The notes beneath the pieces are model-generated. The model was not told the origin of the DNA. It did not search any database and was given only the letters and a program-made list of their open reading frames with translations. The position numbers and the translations under genes are program-made. This document shows positions 24,764 through 33,759 of a stretch of 64,000 nucleotides of DNA, in pieces (within the stretch, counting starts at the first letter, position 1; every line of letters starts with the position of its first letter). Source of the DNA: CALOFP01 sp942492635 (GTDB lineage Bacteria > UBP6 > UBA1177 > CALOFP01); the NCBI GenBank assembly GCA_942492635.1, contig CALOFP010000003.1, positions 248,001 through 312,000 on the forward strand. Reading direction: 5' to 3'.

Positions 24764-26384
24764 GAGCATAACTCTCAAAAACTTTCTTATCATTCCCCAC
24801 GCTGACATCGAGCTGACGGGGGGACTTAATGTCGTGACGGGTGAGACGGGAAGCGGAAAATCCCTTTTCGTTTCAGCCATAAGGCTTCTTCGCGGCGAAA
24901 GGGCTTCCAGATCCATCGTCGGCAAATGGGGTGAACGAGGTGAGGTGACTGCTGTTGTGGTTCTTGATGAATACGATGAACGCATAAGGCAGCAGCTTCA
25001 CGATCTTTCCATAGAGCCTGATGAGGGTAGCGTGATCGTGCGCCGGGTGATCGGTACCAGAAATCTCTGCTACCTTAACGGCACACCGGTCAATTTGACG
25101 ACTCTGGAAGATCTTTTCGGAGCCGTTGTTGAAATCAGCAGCCAGTTCGAGAATCAGGAAGTGAGGAAAAAGGAGTACCAGGTTTCCGTTCTGGACAGTT
25201 TTTCGACTGAGAGGTCGCTTCTCGTTGCCTATGGCGATCTTTACTCGCGTATTCGCGAACTTGAAAAAAACCGGCAGGAGCTGGAGCAGTCGGATGATCC
25301 GGCAAGGCGCGAGTTCCTGAAGTTCCAGATAGACGAATTGAACGATCTCGATCCCCAGGAGGGAGAGCTTGACGAGCTGGAGAAAAAGATCGAGCTGCTG
25401 GAAAACCGCTTCCAGATTGCTCAGTATGTGGGCGATGCGGAGTCTCGTTTCATGCAGGCTTCAGAGATTCTCCTCGAGGCGGAAAGGTCACTTCGAAAAC
25501 TCAACGAAATCGAGATGTGCGAGGAGAGCGTAGCCCGGGTATCTTCCATGCTTATCGAACTTGATGATATGGGAAAAAGCCTCGCTCCGCTGAGAGTTGA
25601 TGAGTTCAGTGAGATAGATGAGGATTCCGTCAGGGAGAGGTACGACAGAATAAACAGAATCATGCTGAAACATGGAGCACTCAGCAGCTCGGAACTTCTT
25701 GAAAAGTTCCGTCAGATGGAGGAGGAGCTCTGTTTTCTGGAGAGTGTGCCTCAGCGGATTGATGTGCTTGAAAATGAGATCGGAGGGTTGAAGAGGGAGG
25801 CTCTCGATCTTGCCGGGAAAATCGGCGAGATGAGAAGAGCCGGTGCTCCCGTTCTGTGTGAGAAGATCGAAGGATATTTGAGAAAGCTGGGGATGGGGTC
25901 CGTGCGATTCACAATCGATATAAAAGAGACCGACGATATCACACCCAATGGTATCGATCGAGTTGAATTTTTAATAAATACGACAGGTTCTGATCGTTTC
26001 GGTTCTCTTTCAACACTTTCCGGAGGAGAGCTCTCGAGACTTCTTCTTACACTTAAACTTATAGATAACCAGAAGGGGAAATTTATTCTCTTCGATGAAA
26101 TAGACAGCAACATCGGAGGTGAGATTGCCTCTGTTGCAGCTGGCGAGCTCAAGATCAACTCCAGGAACAACCAGATTCTCGTTGTTACACACTTTCCCCA
26201 GACCGCAGCAAGGGGCGATGCCCACCTTGTGGTTGAAAAGGGTGATGGCGATGACGGGGTCAGTTCCAGACTCAGACGGCTTGAGCACACGGAAAAAGTA
26301 AGGGAGCTTGCACGGATGATGGGTGATTCCTCCTCCGACGAGCACCTTGTTGCAGCGGAAAAACTATTAGGGAGCGAGCTATGA
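24753..26384 (+). CDS. recN: DNA repair protein RecN
   Basis: The protein has 543 residues and is SMC-like. The N-terminus has Walker A (GETGSGKS) after LKNFLIIPHADIEL. A central coiled coil spans about 150-370, broken near 240-330. The C-terminus has the ABC signature LSGGELSRLLL, Walker B FILFDEIDSNIGG and the switch His in LVVTHFPQTAA. RecN acts in recombinational repair of double-strand breaks. Its stop overlaps the ATG of the second GT2 gene. Confidence 0.95.
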   Translation: MKIESITLKNFLIIPHADIELTGGLNVVTGETGSGKSLFVSAIRLLRGERASRSIVGKWGERGEVTAVVVLDEYDERIRQQLHDLSIEPDEGSVIVRRVIGTRNLCYLNGTPVNLTTLEDLFGAVVEISSQFENQEVRKKEYQVSVLDSFSTERSLLVAYGDLYSRIRELEKNRQELEQSDDPARREFLKFQIDELNDLDPQEGELDELEKKIELLENRFQIAQYVGDAESRFMQASEILLEAERSLRKLNEIEMCEESVARVSSMLIELDDMGKSLAPLRVDEFSEIDEDSVRERYDRINRIMLKHGALSSSELLEKFRQMEEELCFLESVPQRIDVLENEIGGLKREALDLAGKIGEMRRAGAPVLCEKIEGYLRKLGMGSVRFTIDIKETDDITPNGIDRVEFLINTTGSDRFGSLSTLSGGELSRLLLTLKLIDNQKGKFILFDEIDSNIGGEIASVAAGELKINSRNNQILVVTHFPQTAARGDAHLVVEKGDGDDGVSSRLRRLEHTEKVRELARMMGDSSSDEHLVAAEKLLGSEL

Positions 26385-27103
26385 AAAAAGTAAGCGTATG
26401 TATTCCCACCTATAACGAACGGGAGAATATTCTCAAAATCATCGATGCTATCCACAACGAACTTCCTGAGGCGGATATTCTCGTCGTAGATGATAGCTCT
26501 CCGGATGGAACCGCCGATCTTGTTCGCGGTTTCATGGATAAAAACAGCTACGTGATGCTGAAGGTTCGTACGTCGAAAGAGGGGCTTGGAGCGGCATACC
26601 TTGATGGTTTCCGGACTCTTATCGACAAGGGGTACGACGTGATTTTCCAGATGGATGCGGATTTCTCCCATCAACCCAAGTATCTTCCTTCGATGCTCGA
26701 AAAACTCAGGAGCGGATACGACCTGGTTGTCGGAAGCCGGTACGTAAAAGGCGGCGGTACAAGGAACTGGAACCTGATCAGAAGAATAATTTCCAGAGGC
26801 GGAAGTTTCTACGCATCGACTATTCTCGGTCTCGGTGTTAACGACGTGACTGCAGGTTTCAAGTGCTGGAACGCTAAGACTCTCGAGAAGGTTATTGCAG
26901 CTCCTCTCAAGCTCTCGGGATTCGGGTTCCAGATCGAGATGGCTTTCCGTACAAAGCTTGTCGGCGCGAAGGTTCACGAGCACGCCATCGTATTTCCCGA
27001 CAGGGAGGAGGGTGAGTCCAAGATGAGCGGAAAGATCTTCAAGGAGGCTCTTTTCGGCGTATGGAAACTCCGACTCATGGGAAAAAAGATACTGGATAAG
27101 TGA
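26381..27103 (+). CDS. Polyprenol-phosphate glycosyltransferase, GT2 (Dpm1-like)
   Basis: The protein has 240 residues and starts VSVCIPTYNERENI, followed by VVDDSSPDGTADLV and the metal site MDADFSHQPKYLP. The segments VVGSRYVKGGGT and GFKCWNAKTLEKV strongly match bacterial Dpm1/Ppm1 polyprenol-phosphate mannosyltransferases. No C-terminal membrane domain is present. It should make polyprenyl-phospho-sugar on the cytoplasmic face for later glycosylation. It is the last gene of the overlapping operon and is a distant paralogue of the GT2 at its start. Confidence 0.9.
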   Translation: MKKVSVCIPTYNERENILKIIDAIHNELPEADILVVDDSSPDGTADLVRGFMDKNSYVMLKVRTSKEGLGAAYLDGFRTLIDKGYDVIFQMDADFSHQPKYLPSMLEKLRSGYDLVVGSRYVKGGGTRNWNLIRRIISRGGSFYASTILGLGVNDVTAGFKCWNAKTLEKVIAAPLKLSGFGFQIEMAFRTKLVGAKVHEHAIVFPDREEGESKMSGKIFKEALFGVWKLRLMGKKILDK

Positions 27104-27265
27104 GCCGTTTTCCCCGGTTTAATCCTTATCGAAACAGTGTGTGATGCGAGAAGGTGCGTTCCCGATTTCGGCTTTGCCGTAGAGGAGATCGCCGGACTTT
27201 TTCAATCCGGTCGCTGCAATTTCAAAGTGGAGAATATCTTCTTGGACAGAGTCGAAAATAACATT

Positions 27266-27295
27266 TCGGATGAAAAATCTTTAAGTTTCATCCGA
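27266..27295. repeat. Perfect inverted repeat between the recN operon and pyrH
   Basis: Ten-base arms TCGGATGAAA and TTTCATCCGA flank a 10-base loop. With no T-tract it could be an operator or an mRNA-end structure; it lies about 160 bp after the GT2 stop and just before the candidate pyrH promoter. Confidence 0.5.
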
Positions 27296-27306
27296 TAACA
27301 TAAAAC

Positions 27307-27335
27307 TTGAAAAAAGTTTTTGAATAATGTATTTT
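27307..27335 (+). promoter_or_regulatory. Candidate sigma70 promoter of pyrH-frr
   Basis: TTGAAA, a 17-bp spacer and TATTTT precede pyrH. The surrounding sequence is very AT-rich, so chance matches are possible. Confidence 0.4.
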
Positions 27336-27360
27336 TTTGTGAATTATAATGGAGATTATG

Positions 27361-28074
27361 ATGTATAAGCGCGTTTTGTTAAAAATCAGTGGTGAGGCGA
27401 TGCTTTCGAAAGATGGTTCGCCTATCGATCAGGGATTTCTCGATTTTCTGGCAGGGGAGGTCGCCGCGGTTTTTGAAACGGGAGTACAGATCTCCATTGT
27501 CGTCGGGGGAGGAAACATTTTTCGAGGAATCTCCGTTTCCAAGGGATCCGGAATCGACCGGACCACCGGAGACAACATGGGAATGCTTGCGACGATGATT
27601 AACGCGCTGGCCCTTCAGGGGGCGTTTGAAAAGAACAACATTCCCACGAGGGTGATGTCAGCAATAGCCATGAACAGGGTTGCCGAGCCGTTCATAAGAA
27701 GAAGGGCCATCCGGCATCTGGAAAAGGGTCGAGTTGTCATTTTCGGTGCCGGAACCGGAAATCCGTTTTTCACAACCGATACGGCAGCTGCCCTCAGGGC
27801 AGTTGAGATAGAAGCCGATCTTCTTGTCAAGGCGACAAAGGTTGACGGTCTCTACGATAAGGATCCGGCAAAATTCGATGACGCCGAATTTATAGAAAAA
27901 ACAACGTTTCAGCAGGCGATAGAGAAGCAGCTCAGGGTAATGGATACCTCGGCGCTATCGCTCTGTGCGGAAAACAATCTGCCGGTCAAGATTGTGAACA
28001 TTTTCAAGAAGGGGTCAATGCTTAAGGCCCTTGACACCGAAAACAGTGTAGGAAGTCTAGTAACAGTTGAATAG
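27361..28074 (+). CDS. pyrH: UMP kinase
   Basis: The protein has about 237 residues, a normal PyrH length. It begins YKRVLLKISGEAML and shows the amino-acid-kinase motifs VVGGGNIFRG, MGMLATMINALAL, IFGAGTGNPFFTTDTAA and KATKVDGLYDKDP. The enzyme makes UDP from UMP. I favour the ATG at 27361 with GGAG six bases upstream; in-frame ATGs at 27349 and 27358 also exist. frr follows after 11 bp, the common pyrH-frr pairing. Confidence 0.95.
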   Translation: MYKRVLLKISGEAMLSKDGSPIDQGFLDFLAGEVAAVFETGVQISIVVGGGNIFRGISVSKGSGIDRTTGDNMGMLATMINALALQGAFEKNNIPTRVMSAIAMNRVAEPFIRRRAIRHLEKGRVVIFGAGTGNPFFTTDTAAALRAVEIEADLLVKATKVDGLYDKDPAKFDDAEFIEKTTFQQAIEKQLRVMDTSALSLCAENNLPVKIVNIFKKGSMLKALDTENSVGSLVTVE

Positions 28075-28085
28075 AGGAGGAAGAC

Positions 28086-28649
28086 ATGTTTGAACAGAAA
28101 CTGTTTTTTGATGAATTGAAGGAAAAATACGGAAAGGGAGTTGAGGCTTTCAAACACGAAGTTTCAGCCTACAGAACGGGAAAGGCTTCTCCTGCTCTTC
28201 TTGATGGAATTGTCGTCGACTACTATGGTGTTCCGACACCGCTTAAACAGGCCTCAGCTATTACTGCGCCGGATGCCAGGCTTCTCATGGTTCAGCCGTT
28301 TGATAAGTCCCTACTTAAGGCGATCGAGGATGCGATAAGAAATTCCGATCTCGGGCTCAACCCGATGAACGACGGTATCGCCATCAAGGTTCCGATACCT
28401 GCCCTCAACGAGCAGAGAAGAAAGGAGCTTGTAAAGCAGGTTCACCAGATCGAAGAGAAGTTCAAGGTGAGTCTTCGAAGCGTCAGGAGAGAGGCTATGG
28501 ATCAGATCAAGATCGCTCTCAAGGATAAGGAGATCACAGAGGACGACGAGAAGAAATTCTCCGACAAGGTTCAAAAGGAACTCAATGACTACGTTAAGCT
28601 TGTTGAGGATCTCACGAAGAAAAAAGAGAAGGAGATCATGGAGGTCTAG
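28086..28649 (+). CDS. frr: Ribosome recycling factor
   Basis: The protein has 187 residues. It shows family hallmarks: RTGKASPALLDGIVVDYYG, then IRNSDLGLNPMNDG, IPIPALNEQRRKELV-like sequence and SLRSVRREAMDQIK. It releases ribosomes from mRNA after termination together with EF-G. GAGGAGG precedes the ATG. The next gene starts directly at the base after its stop. Confidence 0.96.
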   Translation: MFEQKLFFDELKEKYGKGVEAFKHEVSAYRTGKASPALLDGIVVDYYGVPTPLKQASAITAPDARLLMVQPFDKSLLKAIEDAIRNSDLGLNPMNDGIAIKVPIPALNEQRRKELVKQVHQIEEKFKVSLRSVRREAMDQIKIALKDKEITEDDEKKFSDKVQKELNDYVKLVEDLTKKKEKEIMEV

Positions 28650-30173
28650 TTGCCTGAGTATGTACTCGGAATAGATCTCGGTACCTCGACGACCGTAGCG
28701 TCGGTTGTAAAGGACGGATTCAGCCAGGTAATTCCTCTTACCGAGGATGGTAAGGCGTCGTTGCCGTCTGTCGTATCGTTCTACACAGGCGGGAAGGGAT
28801 TCATAATAGGGGAGGAGGCTAAACGGCTTTCTCCCCGTTTTCCGAATACCACCGTTTTTTCCATCAAACGTATCATAGGAAAGAAATTTTCCCATGATGA
28901 TACGAAGATGGCTATCTCCAGGTATCCGTTTACCGTCGTCGAGTCCCAGAACGATTCGACGGCCGTCGATATCGAGGGCCGACACTTCTCTCCACAGGAG
29001 ATATGTTCCTTCATTCTGAAACGGGTGAAGGAGGCAGCCGAAAGGTTTGTCGGAGAGCCGGTTACCAGCGTTGTTCTGACAGTCCCCGCCAACTTTAACG
29101 AGGCTCAGAGAAGGGCAACCAAAATGGCCGGTACAATGGCGGGACTCGACGTTCTGAGGATAGTAAACGAGCCGACTGCTGCAGCTCTCTCCTATGGTTT
29201 CGGCAACCGTCTCGATGAGAAGATTGCGGTTTTCGACTTCGGTGGAGGAACATTCGACATAACGATCCTGGAAGTGAGGGACAACTTTTTCGAGGTTCTG
29301 TCTTCCGATGGAGATTCCTTCCTAGGCGGAGACGATATCGATGCCACACTTGTGGAGTTCATATATCTTGATATTGAAAATCGATACGGTGTCGACGCGA
29401 GAGGATCGGTCAGGGGACGATCCCTCCTTCGAAGAGCCGCGGAGCAGGCCAAGAAGGAGCTCTCATTTGTGGAATTGACTACGATAGAGGTAGGTGAGCT
29501 TCCTGTGGATGAAACCCGAAGCATAGCGTACTCTCTTGACCTTTCCAGGGAGCTTTTCGAGGAGATTGTTCATCCCATCATTCAGCGAACCTTCAGGATC
29601 TGCTCAAAGGCACTGGACAGCGCCCACCTGAAAAAGCAGGATATCGATGCGGTGATCCTCGTCGGAGGTTCCTCCAAGGCACCAGCTGTTTACAGACAGG
29701 TGGCAGAATTTTTCGGTTCGGAACCCTGTGCAGGGATCGAGTCGGAGCACGTTGTCTCGATGGGCGCGTCCATTCTCGGGAACACCCTCCTCAGCGACTA
29801 CTCTGAGGAGAGTCCGGTACTTCTCGACGTTACTCCCCTTGCAATAGGTGTTGGAACGATCGGGGACTACGTGGAGATAATCGTCGACAAGAACGAACCG
29901 CTCCCGATGGAGCGAAAAAGCATATTCACAAACGCAAGCGACAACCAGGATACTGTCAGGGTTGAGGTTTATCAGGGGGATTCAAGTAGAAAGAGCAGTT
30001 CGCTGCTTATGGGAGAGCTGGTACTGTCGGAGCTTCGGAAGGCCAAAAGGGGTGAGCTGAAGATCGAAGTCTCCTTCGACATCGATACCAACGGGGTGAT
30101 GGAGGTGAGCGCACTTGATCTGGAGACAGGAAAGGCGCAGAAAATCAGTATGAATATCCTCGGACTGGAGTAA
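28650..30173 (+). CDS. Hsp70-family chaperone lacking the C-terminal lid
   Basis: The protein has 507 residues. The nucleotide-binding domain is complete: GIDLGTSTTVASV, VPANFNEAQRRAT, VNEPTAAALSYGFG, VFDFGGGTFDITIL and VILVGGSSKAPAVY. The beta-sandwich substrate domain follows (LLDVTPLAIGVGT, MEVSALDLETGKAQ), and the protein ends there, about 130 residues shorter than DnaK. It therefore lacks the helical lid and EEVD-like tail. The start is TTG immediately after the frr stop. The J-domain gene starts 2 bp after its stop, which makes the pair a dedicated chaperone couple. It is probably not the main DnaK. Confidence 0.9.
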   Translation: MPEYVLGIDLGTSTTVASVVKDGFSQVIPLTEDGKASLPSVVSFYTGGKGFIIGEEAKRLSPRFPNTTVFSIKRIIGKKFSHDDTKMAISRYPFTVVESQNDSTAVDIEGRHFSPQEICSFILKRVKEAAERFVGEPVTSVVLTVPANFNEAQRRATKMAGTMAGLDVLRIVNEPTAAALSYGFGNRLDEKIAVFDFGGGTFDITILEVRDNFFEVLSSDGDSFLGGDDIDATLVEFIYLDIENRYGVDARGSVRGRSLLRRAAEQAKKELSFVELTTIEVGELPVDETRSIAYSLDLSRELFEEIVHPIIQRTFRICSKALDSAHLKKQDIDAVILVGGSSKAPAVYRQVAEFFGSEPCAGIESEHVVSMGASILGNTLLSDYSEESPVLLDVTPLAIGVGTIGDYVEIIVDKNEPLPMERKSIFTNASDNQDTVRVEVYQGDSSRKSSSLLMGELVLSELRKAKRGELKIEVSFDIDTNGVMEVSALDLETGKAQKISMNILGLE

Positions 30174-30175
30174 GA

Positions 30176-31072
30176 ATGACCAGATTTCTCATAATGATGC
30201 GGGATGAAAGGTATGGATCCGCACTCAAAAAATTTTTTGAAGAGAGGCTTCCCGGAACTGAAGTACAGCTGGAAAACAGGATTCATGAAATGCCCAAGAT
30301 GAATCTCAAGCAATTCGATCTTGTGATTCTTTCAGGCACGCTTCCGGACGGATTGTGGCTTAAGGCGCTTCCCTTCGCCAAAGTCGTGGGCAACATAATA
30401 CTCATCGTTTTTCCGACCGATCCCGACATCACCGAAAAGGTGGCAACACGTTACGGAGTGGGCAAGCTCTACAAAGTTCCACTGAACAGCCAGGATCTTC
30501 TGGGATCCGTGAAGGAAATGATGGCGAAAAAAACAGCGAAGTCGCCGCGTCGAGGACTTTCCGAATCGATAGTAAATGAGATGGAAACGATTTTCAAAGG
30601 CATGAATAGCCTAAACTACTACGAGTTTTTGAAAGTGAGAACAGATTCAACTCAGGAAGATGTGAAGAGACGTTATATCGAAATCGCCAAGGTGTACCAT
30701 CCCGACCGATTCAGGAAGGAGTCTGAAAAGACCAAACAGATGGCATATGAGATAACCAAGCGTGCAAACGAGGCCTACTCGGTGCTCTCCCATCCTTCGA
30801 GAAAGCTTGCCTACGACAGAATGCTCTCTAAAGATAGGGATGCGAAACGATTTGATTTTCATCTGAAGATGGGATACGAGGCCACGGCTTTCGAATCGGT
30901 AGATCATCCCCAGGCCAGAAGATTTGTAGAGCTTGCGGAAAAGGCTATAAAGGAACGTTCCTACAAACCTGCACTGAACCAGTTGAAGATGGCCAGAAGA
31001 ATGGCACCGAAAAACAAGTATATCATCCACATGATAGAGAAAGTTGAAAATCTGATAGAGAAGGGAGAGTAA
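30176..31072 (+). CDS. J-domain protein with N-terminal receiver-like domain
   Basis: The protein has 298 residues. Residues 1-115 look like a degenerate receiver or flavodoxin-like fold (RFLIMMRDERYG, then DLVILSGTLPDG), without a clear phosphorylation triad. Residues about 140-215 form a J domain with the HPD motif (VYHPDRF) between helices II and III. The last 65 residues form helical pairs like a TPR. No Gly/Phe or zinc-finger region is present. It should stimulate the ATPase of the adjacent lid-less Hsp70, with the N-terminal part choosing clients. Its stop overlaps the uppS ATG. Confidence 0.88.
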   Translation: MTRFLIMMRDERYGSALKKFFEERLPGTEVQLENRIHEMPKMNLKQFDLVILSGTLPDGLWLKALPFAKVVGNIILIVFPTDPDITEKVATRYGVGKLYKVPLNSQDLLGSVKEMMAKKTAKSPRRGLSESIVNEMETIFKGMNSLNYYEFLKVRTDSTQEDVKRRYIEIAKVYHPDRFRKESEKTKQMAYEITKRANEAYSVLSHPSRKLAYDRMLSKDRDAKRFDFHLKMGYEATAFESVDHPQARRFVELAEKAIKERSYKPALNQLKMARRMAPKNKYIIHMIEKVENLIEKGE

Positions 31073-31812
31073 TGGATCTTGATATCTCAACGCTGCCGAA
31101 GCATGTAGCGATCATTATGGACGGTAACGGAAGATGGGCGAAAAAGCGCCTTCTTAACCGAATCAAAGGGCATCGTGAAGGTGCCAAATCCGTTGATGTA
31201 ATAGTGAGAAAGGCGAGGGAGCTCGGTATCTCCTATGTGACGCTCTACGCCTTCTCGACAGAGAACTGGAACAGGCCTGCTGAGGAGGTCAATGCGCTGA
31301 TGAAACTTCTCCGGGAGTTTCTCAAAAAAGAGCGAAAGACAATGCTTGAAAACGGTATTCGTCTCAATTTAATTGGAGAAATCAATATGCTTCCGGAGGA
31401 TCTCCGGGAGTATGCAATGGGTATAAAACGTGAGACTGAGGCGCAGGATTGGAAGATGACCCTTACACTCGCCCTCAGCTACGGATCCCGTCTGGAGATG
31501 ACCAACGCCGTTCGTGCGATTGCGGAAAAGGTGAAATCGGGTGAAATCGACCCCGCCGATATCGACGAAAATCTCATCTCCGGATACCTCTACACATCGG
31601 ACATGCCCGATCCCGATCTCATGATAAGAACATCCGGCGAGGCCAGGGTAAGCAACTACCTTCTCTGGCAGAGCGCATATACGGAATTCTATTTCACGGA
31701 AACACTCTGGCCGGAATTCAGGGAGAAGGAGTTCGAGGATGCTCTCAGGAGTTACGCATCCCGTGAACGCCGTTTCGGCAAGACTACAGAACAGCTCAAG
31801 GAGTCAAAATGA
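31072..31812 (+). CDS. uppS: Undecaprenyl diphosphate synthase
   Basis: The protein has 246 residues with the cis-prenyltransferase signatures: IIMDGNGRWAKKR, GHREGAKSV, YAFSTENWNRP, and the C-terminal DPDLMIRTSGEARVSNYLLW. It makes the C55 lipid carrier for peptidoglycan and other glycans. It overlaps cdsA by 4 bp, in the common uppS-cdsA-dxr order. Confidence 0.96.
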   Translation: MDLDISTLPKHVAIIMDGNGRWAKKRLLNRIKGHREGAKSVDVIVRKARELGISYVTLYAFSTENWNRPAEEVNALMKLLREFLKKERKTMLENGIRLNLIGEINMLPEDLREYAMGIKRETEAQDWKMTLTLALSYGSRLEMTNAVRAIAEKVKSGEIDPADIDENLISGYLYTSDMPDPDLMIRTSGEARVSNYLLWQSAYTEFYFTETLWPEFREKEFEDALRSYASRERRFGKTTEQLKESK

Positions 31813-32597
31813 TAAAACGTATAGTTACCGCATCAATACTAATTCCCCTCGTAGTGCTTCTGATCTTCTACGCTCCGTCGCACCTTTTCGCTGTTATTAT
31901 TTCGGCAATCGCGGCCCTCTGCATGAGAGAGTTCGCGATGATGTTCAGAGTCCCGGACAGGGTTCTTTTTCCAGCTTCCGCGGCTCTCGCCCTTGCGACA
32001 ATTGAAGCCGGCCTTCTATACGGAGAATCGGGACTTTTATCCACGCTCGCATTTTCAATGATGGTGATTCTCTCACTGACGATTTTCGGCAGCGACGAAA
32101 TCGAAACCAAGCTGGAGAAGGCGAAAATATACGCGACGGGATTTGCGTATACGGTACTTCCGCTTTCATTTTTCCCCCTTCTTCGGGGAAAGGGCGAGAA
32201 CGGAGCCCTCTGGTTTCTCTTTGCTCTCGTCATGCCATGGGTATGCGACAGCGGAGCATACTTTTTCGGATGCCGTTTCGGAAAGCACAAAATGACCAAG
32301 GTTAGCCCAAATAAAACATGGGAAGGAACAATGGCCGGGTTTTTTACAGCCCTTGTCGGAGGAGCTCTCTTTTCACTTGTGGCTTTAGGTGGAAAGTACA
32401 TGATCTTCGCGATTTTAACAGCAGGAGCAGCTACAACCTTCGGACAGATAGGTGATCTTGTCGAATCCCTTTTCAAAAGAGGCGCCGGAGTAAAGGATTC
32501 CGGAACACTCTTCCCTGGACACGGCGGAATGCTCGACAGGGTCGATTCACTTCTTTTTTCGGTAGTTACAGTCTACATTGCATTAAGGTTCCTCTGA
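31809..32597 (+). CDS. cdsA: Phosphatidate cytidylyltransferase
   Basis: The protein has 262 residues with about seven to eight transmembrane helices. The CdsA signature is near the end: VKDSGTLFPGHGGMLDRVDS. SPNKTWEGTMAG is also typical of the family. It makes CDP-diacylglycerol for phospholipid synthesis. The dxr gene starts 1 bp after its stop. Confidence 0.95.
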   Translation: MIKRIVTASILIPLVVLLIFYAPSHLFAVIISAIAALCMREFAMMFRVPDRVLFPASAALALATIEAGLLYGESGLLSTLAFSMMVILSLTIFGSDEIETKLEKAKIYATGFAYTVLPLSFFPLLRGKGENGALWFLFALVMPWVCDSGAYFFGCRFGKHKMTKVSPNKTWEGTMAGFFTALVGGALFSLVALGGKYMIFAILTAGAATTFGQIGDLVESLFKRGAGVKDSGTLFPGHGGMLDRVDSLLFSVVTVYIALRFL

Positions 32598-32598
32598 T

Positions 32599-33759
32599 AT
32601 GTCTCAAAAAAAAATTGTAGTTTGCGGCGTTACCGGATCCATCGGTGAAAGTACGCTCAGAATCGTCGAAGCCTTCGACGACCGTTTTGAAATCATCGGC
32701 GTCGGCGCAGGAAAGAATATAAAAAAACTCAATTCAATCCTTAAAAAGCACCGTGGCATCGAACAGGTTTCCATCTTCGACGAATCGGATCTTAAGGATG
32801 TCGAATTTGATGGAAAAATCGGAGCAGGAGAGGAGGCACTTCTCTCCCTTCTCGATTTGAATCCGGATCTCGTAGTTGTAGCAGTCGCCGGAAAGGCGGG
32901 CTGGAAACTGACCCTCAGGGCGCTCGAAATGGGAATACCCGTGGCACTCGCAAACAAGGAATCCCTTCTCATCGCCGGATTCTACATGGGACGAGAAGTG
33001 ACGACGGATCGTAGTCGCATTGTTCCCGTCGACAGCGAGCACGCGGCCATCATGCAGCTTGTCGAAAACGCAAAGCTTGAGAGAGTTGACAAACTCTACA
33101 TAACCGCATCGGGCGGCGCCCTCCGTTCCATGGAGAAGGAGGAAGCGTGGCAGGCCGATGCGGAAAAGGCGCTCGACCATCCCGTCTGGGACATGGGACA
33201 GAAGGTGACAGTGGACAGCGCTACAATGCTCAACAAGGGAATGGAGCTGATTGAGGCCTACTTTCTTTTTCCTTTCGAGCCGGATCAGCTGGATGCAATT
33301 GTCCACCCCGAAGTCGGAGTTCACGCGGCACTGGGATTCGTAGACGGATCTATGACGGCCCAGATGAGCGTATCCGACATGGCACTTCCCATAGCCGGAG
33401 CTCTTGCATATCCCCAGATGCTGCCGCTGAAGGAGAGAATGGAGGGAATGGACTACACTCTTTCCGGAAAGAGTCTCAATTTTGAGAAACCCGATCTTGA
33501 AAAGTATCCGCTCCTCGCACTCGCCTTCGAACTTCTGAAAAAGAAGGACTACTCCGCCATGGTCGCCTACGCCGTTGCGGATGAAGTTGCGGTCAACGCA
33601 TTTCTCAAAGGGGAAATAAGAATCGGCGAACTCCAGAAAATCGTAATCGACACCGTCTCCGATTTCCGTGGAATGGAGAGGCCGGAAAGTGTCGAAGGAA
33701 TTGAAAAGCTGATCGAAGAGATAGAAAAGAGAGCAGAAAACATTCTTGCGGAGGTTTGA
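32599..33759 (+). CDS. dxr: 1-deoxy-D-xylulose 5-phosphate reductoisomerase
   Basis: The protein has 386 residues. NADPH-binding GVTGSIGESTL starts the protein. Substrate and metal motifs are ALANKESLLIAG, VPVDSEHAAIMQL, TASGGALRSM and DSATMLNKGMELIEA. It catalyses the committed step of the MEP isoprenoid pathway, feeding UppS encoded nearby. The usual downstream rseP is absent; a sugar dehydrogenase gene follows with a TGATG overlap. Confidence 0.95.
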   Translation: MSQKKIVVCGVTGSIGESTLRIVEAFDDRFEIIGVGAGKNIKKLNSILKKHRGIEQVSIFDESDLKDVEFDGKIGAGEEALLSLLDLNPDLVVVAVAGKAGWKLTLRALEMGIPVALANKESLLIAGFYMGREVTTDRSRIVPVDSEHAAIMQLVENAKLERVDKLYITASGGALRSMEKEEAWQADAEKALDHPVWDMGQKVTVDSATMLNKGMELIEAYFLFPFEPDQLDAIVHPEVGVHAALGFVDGSMTAQMSVSDMALPIAGALAYPQMLPLKERMEGMDYTLSGKSLNFEKPDLEKYPLLALAFELLKKKDYSAMVAYAVADEVAVNAFLKGEIRIGELQKIVIDTVSDFRGMERPESVEGIEKLIEEIEKRAENILAEV

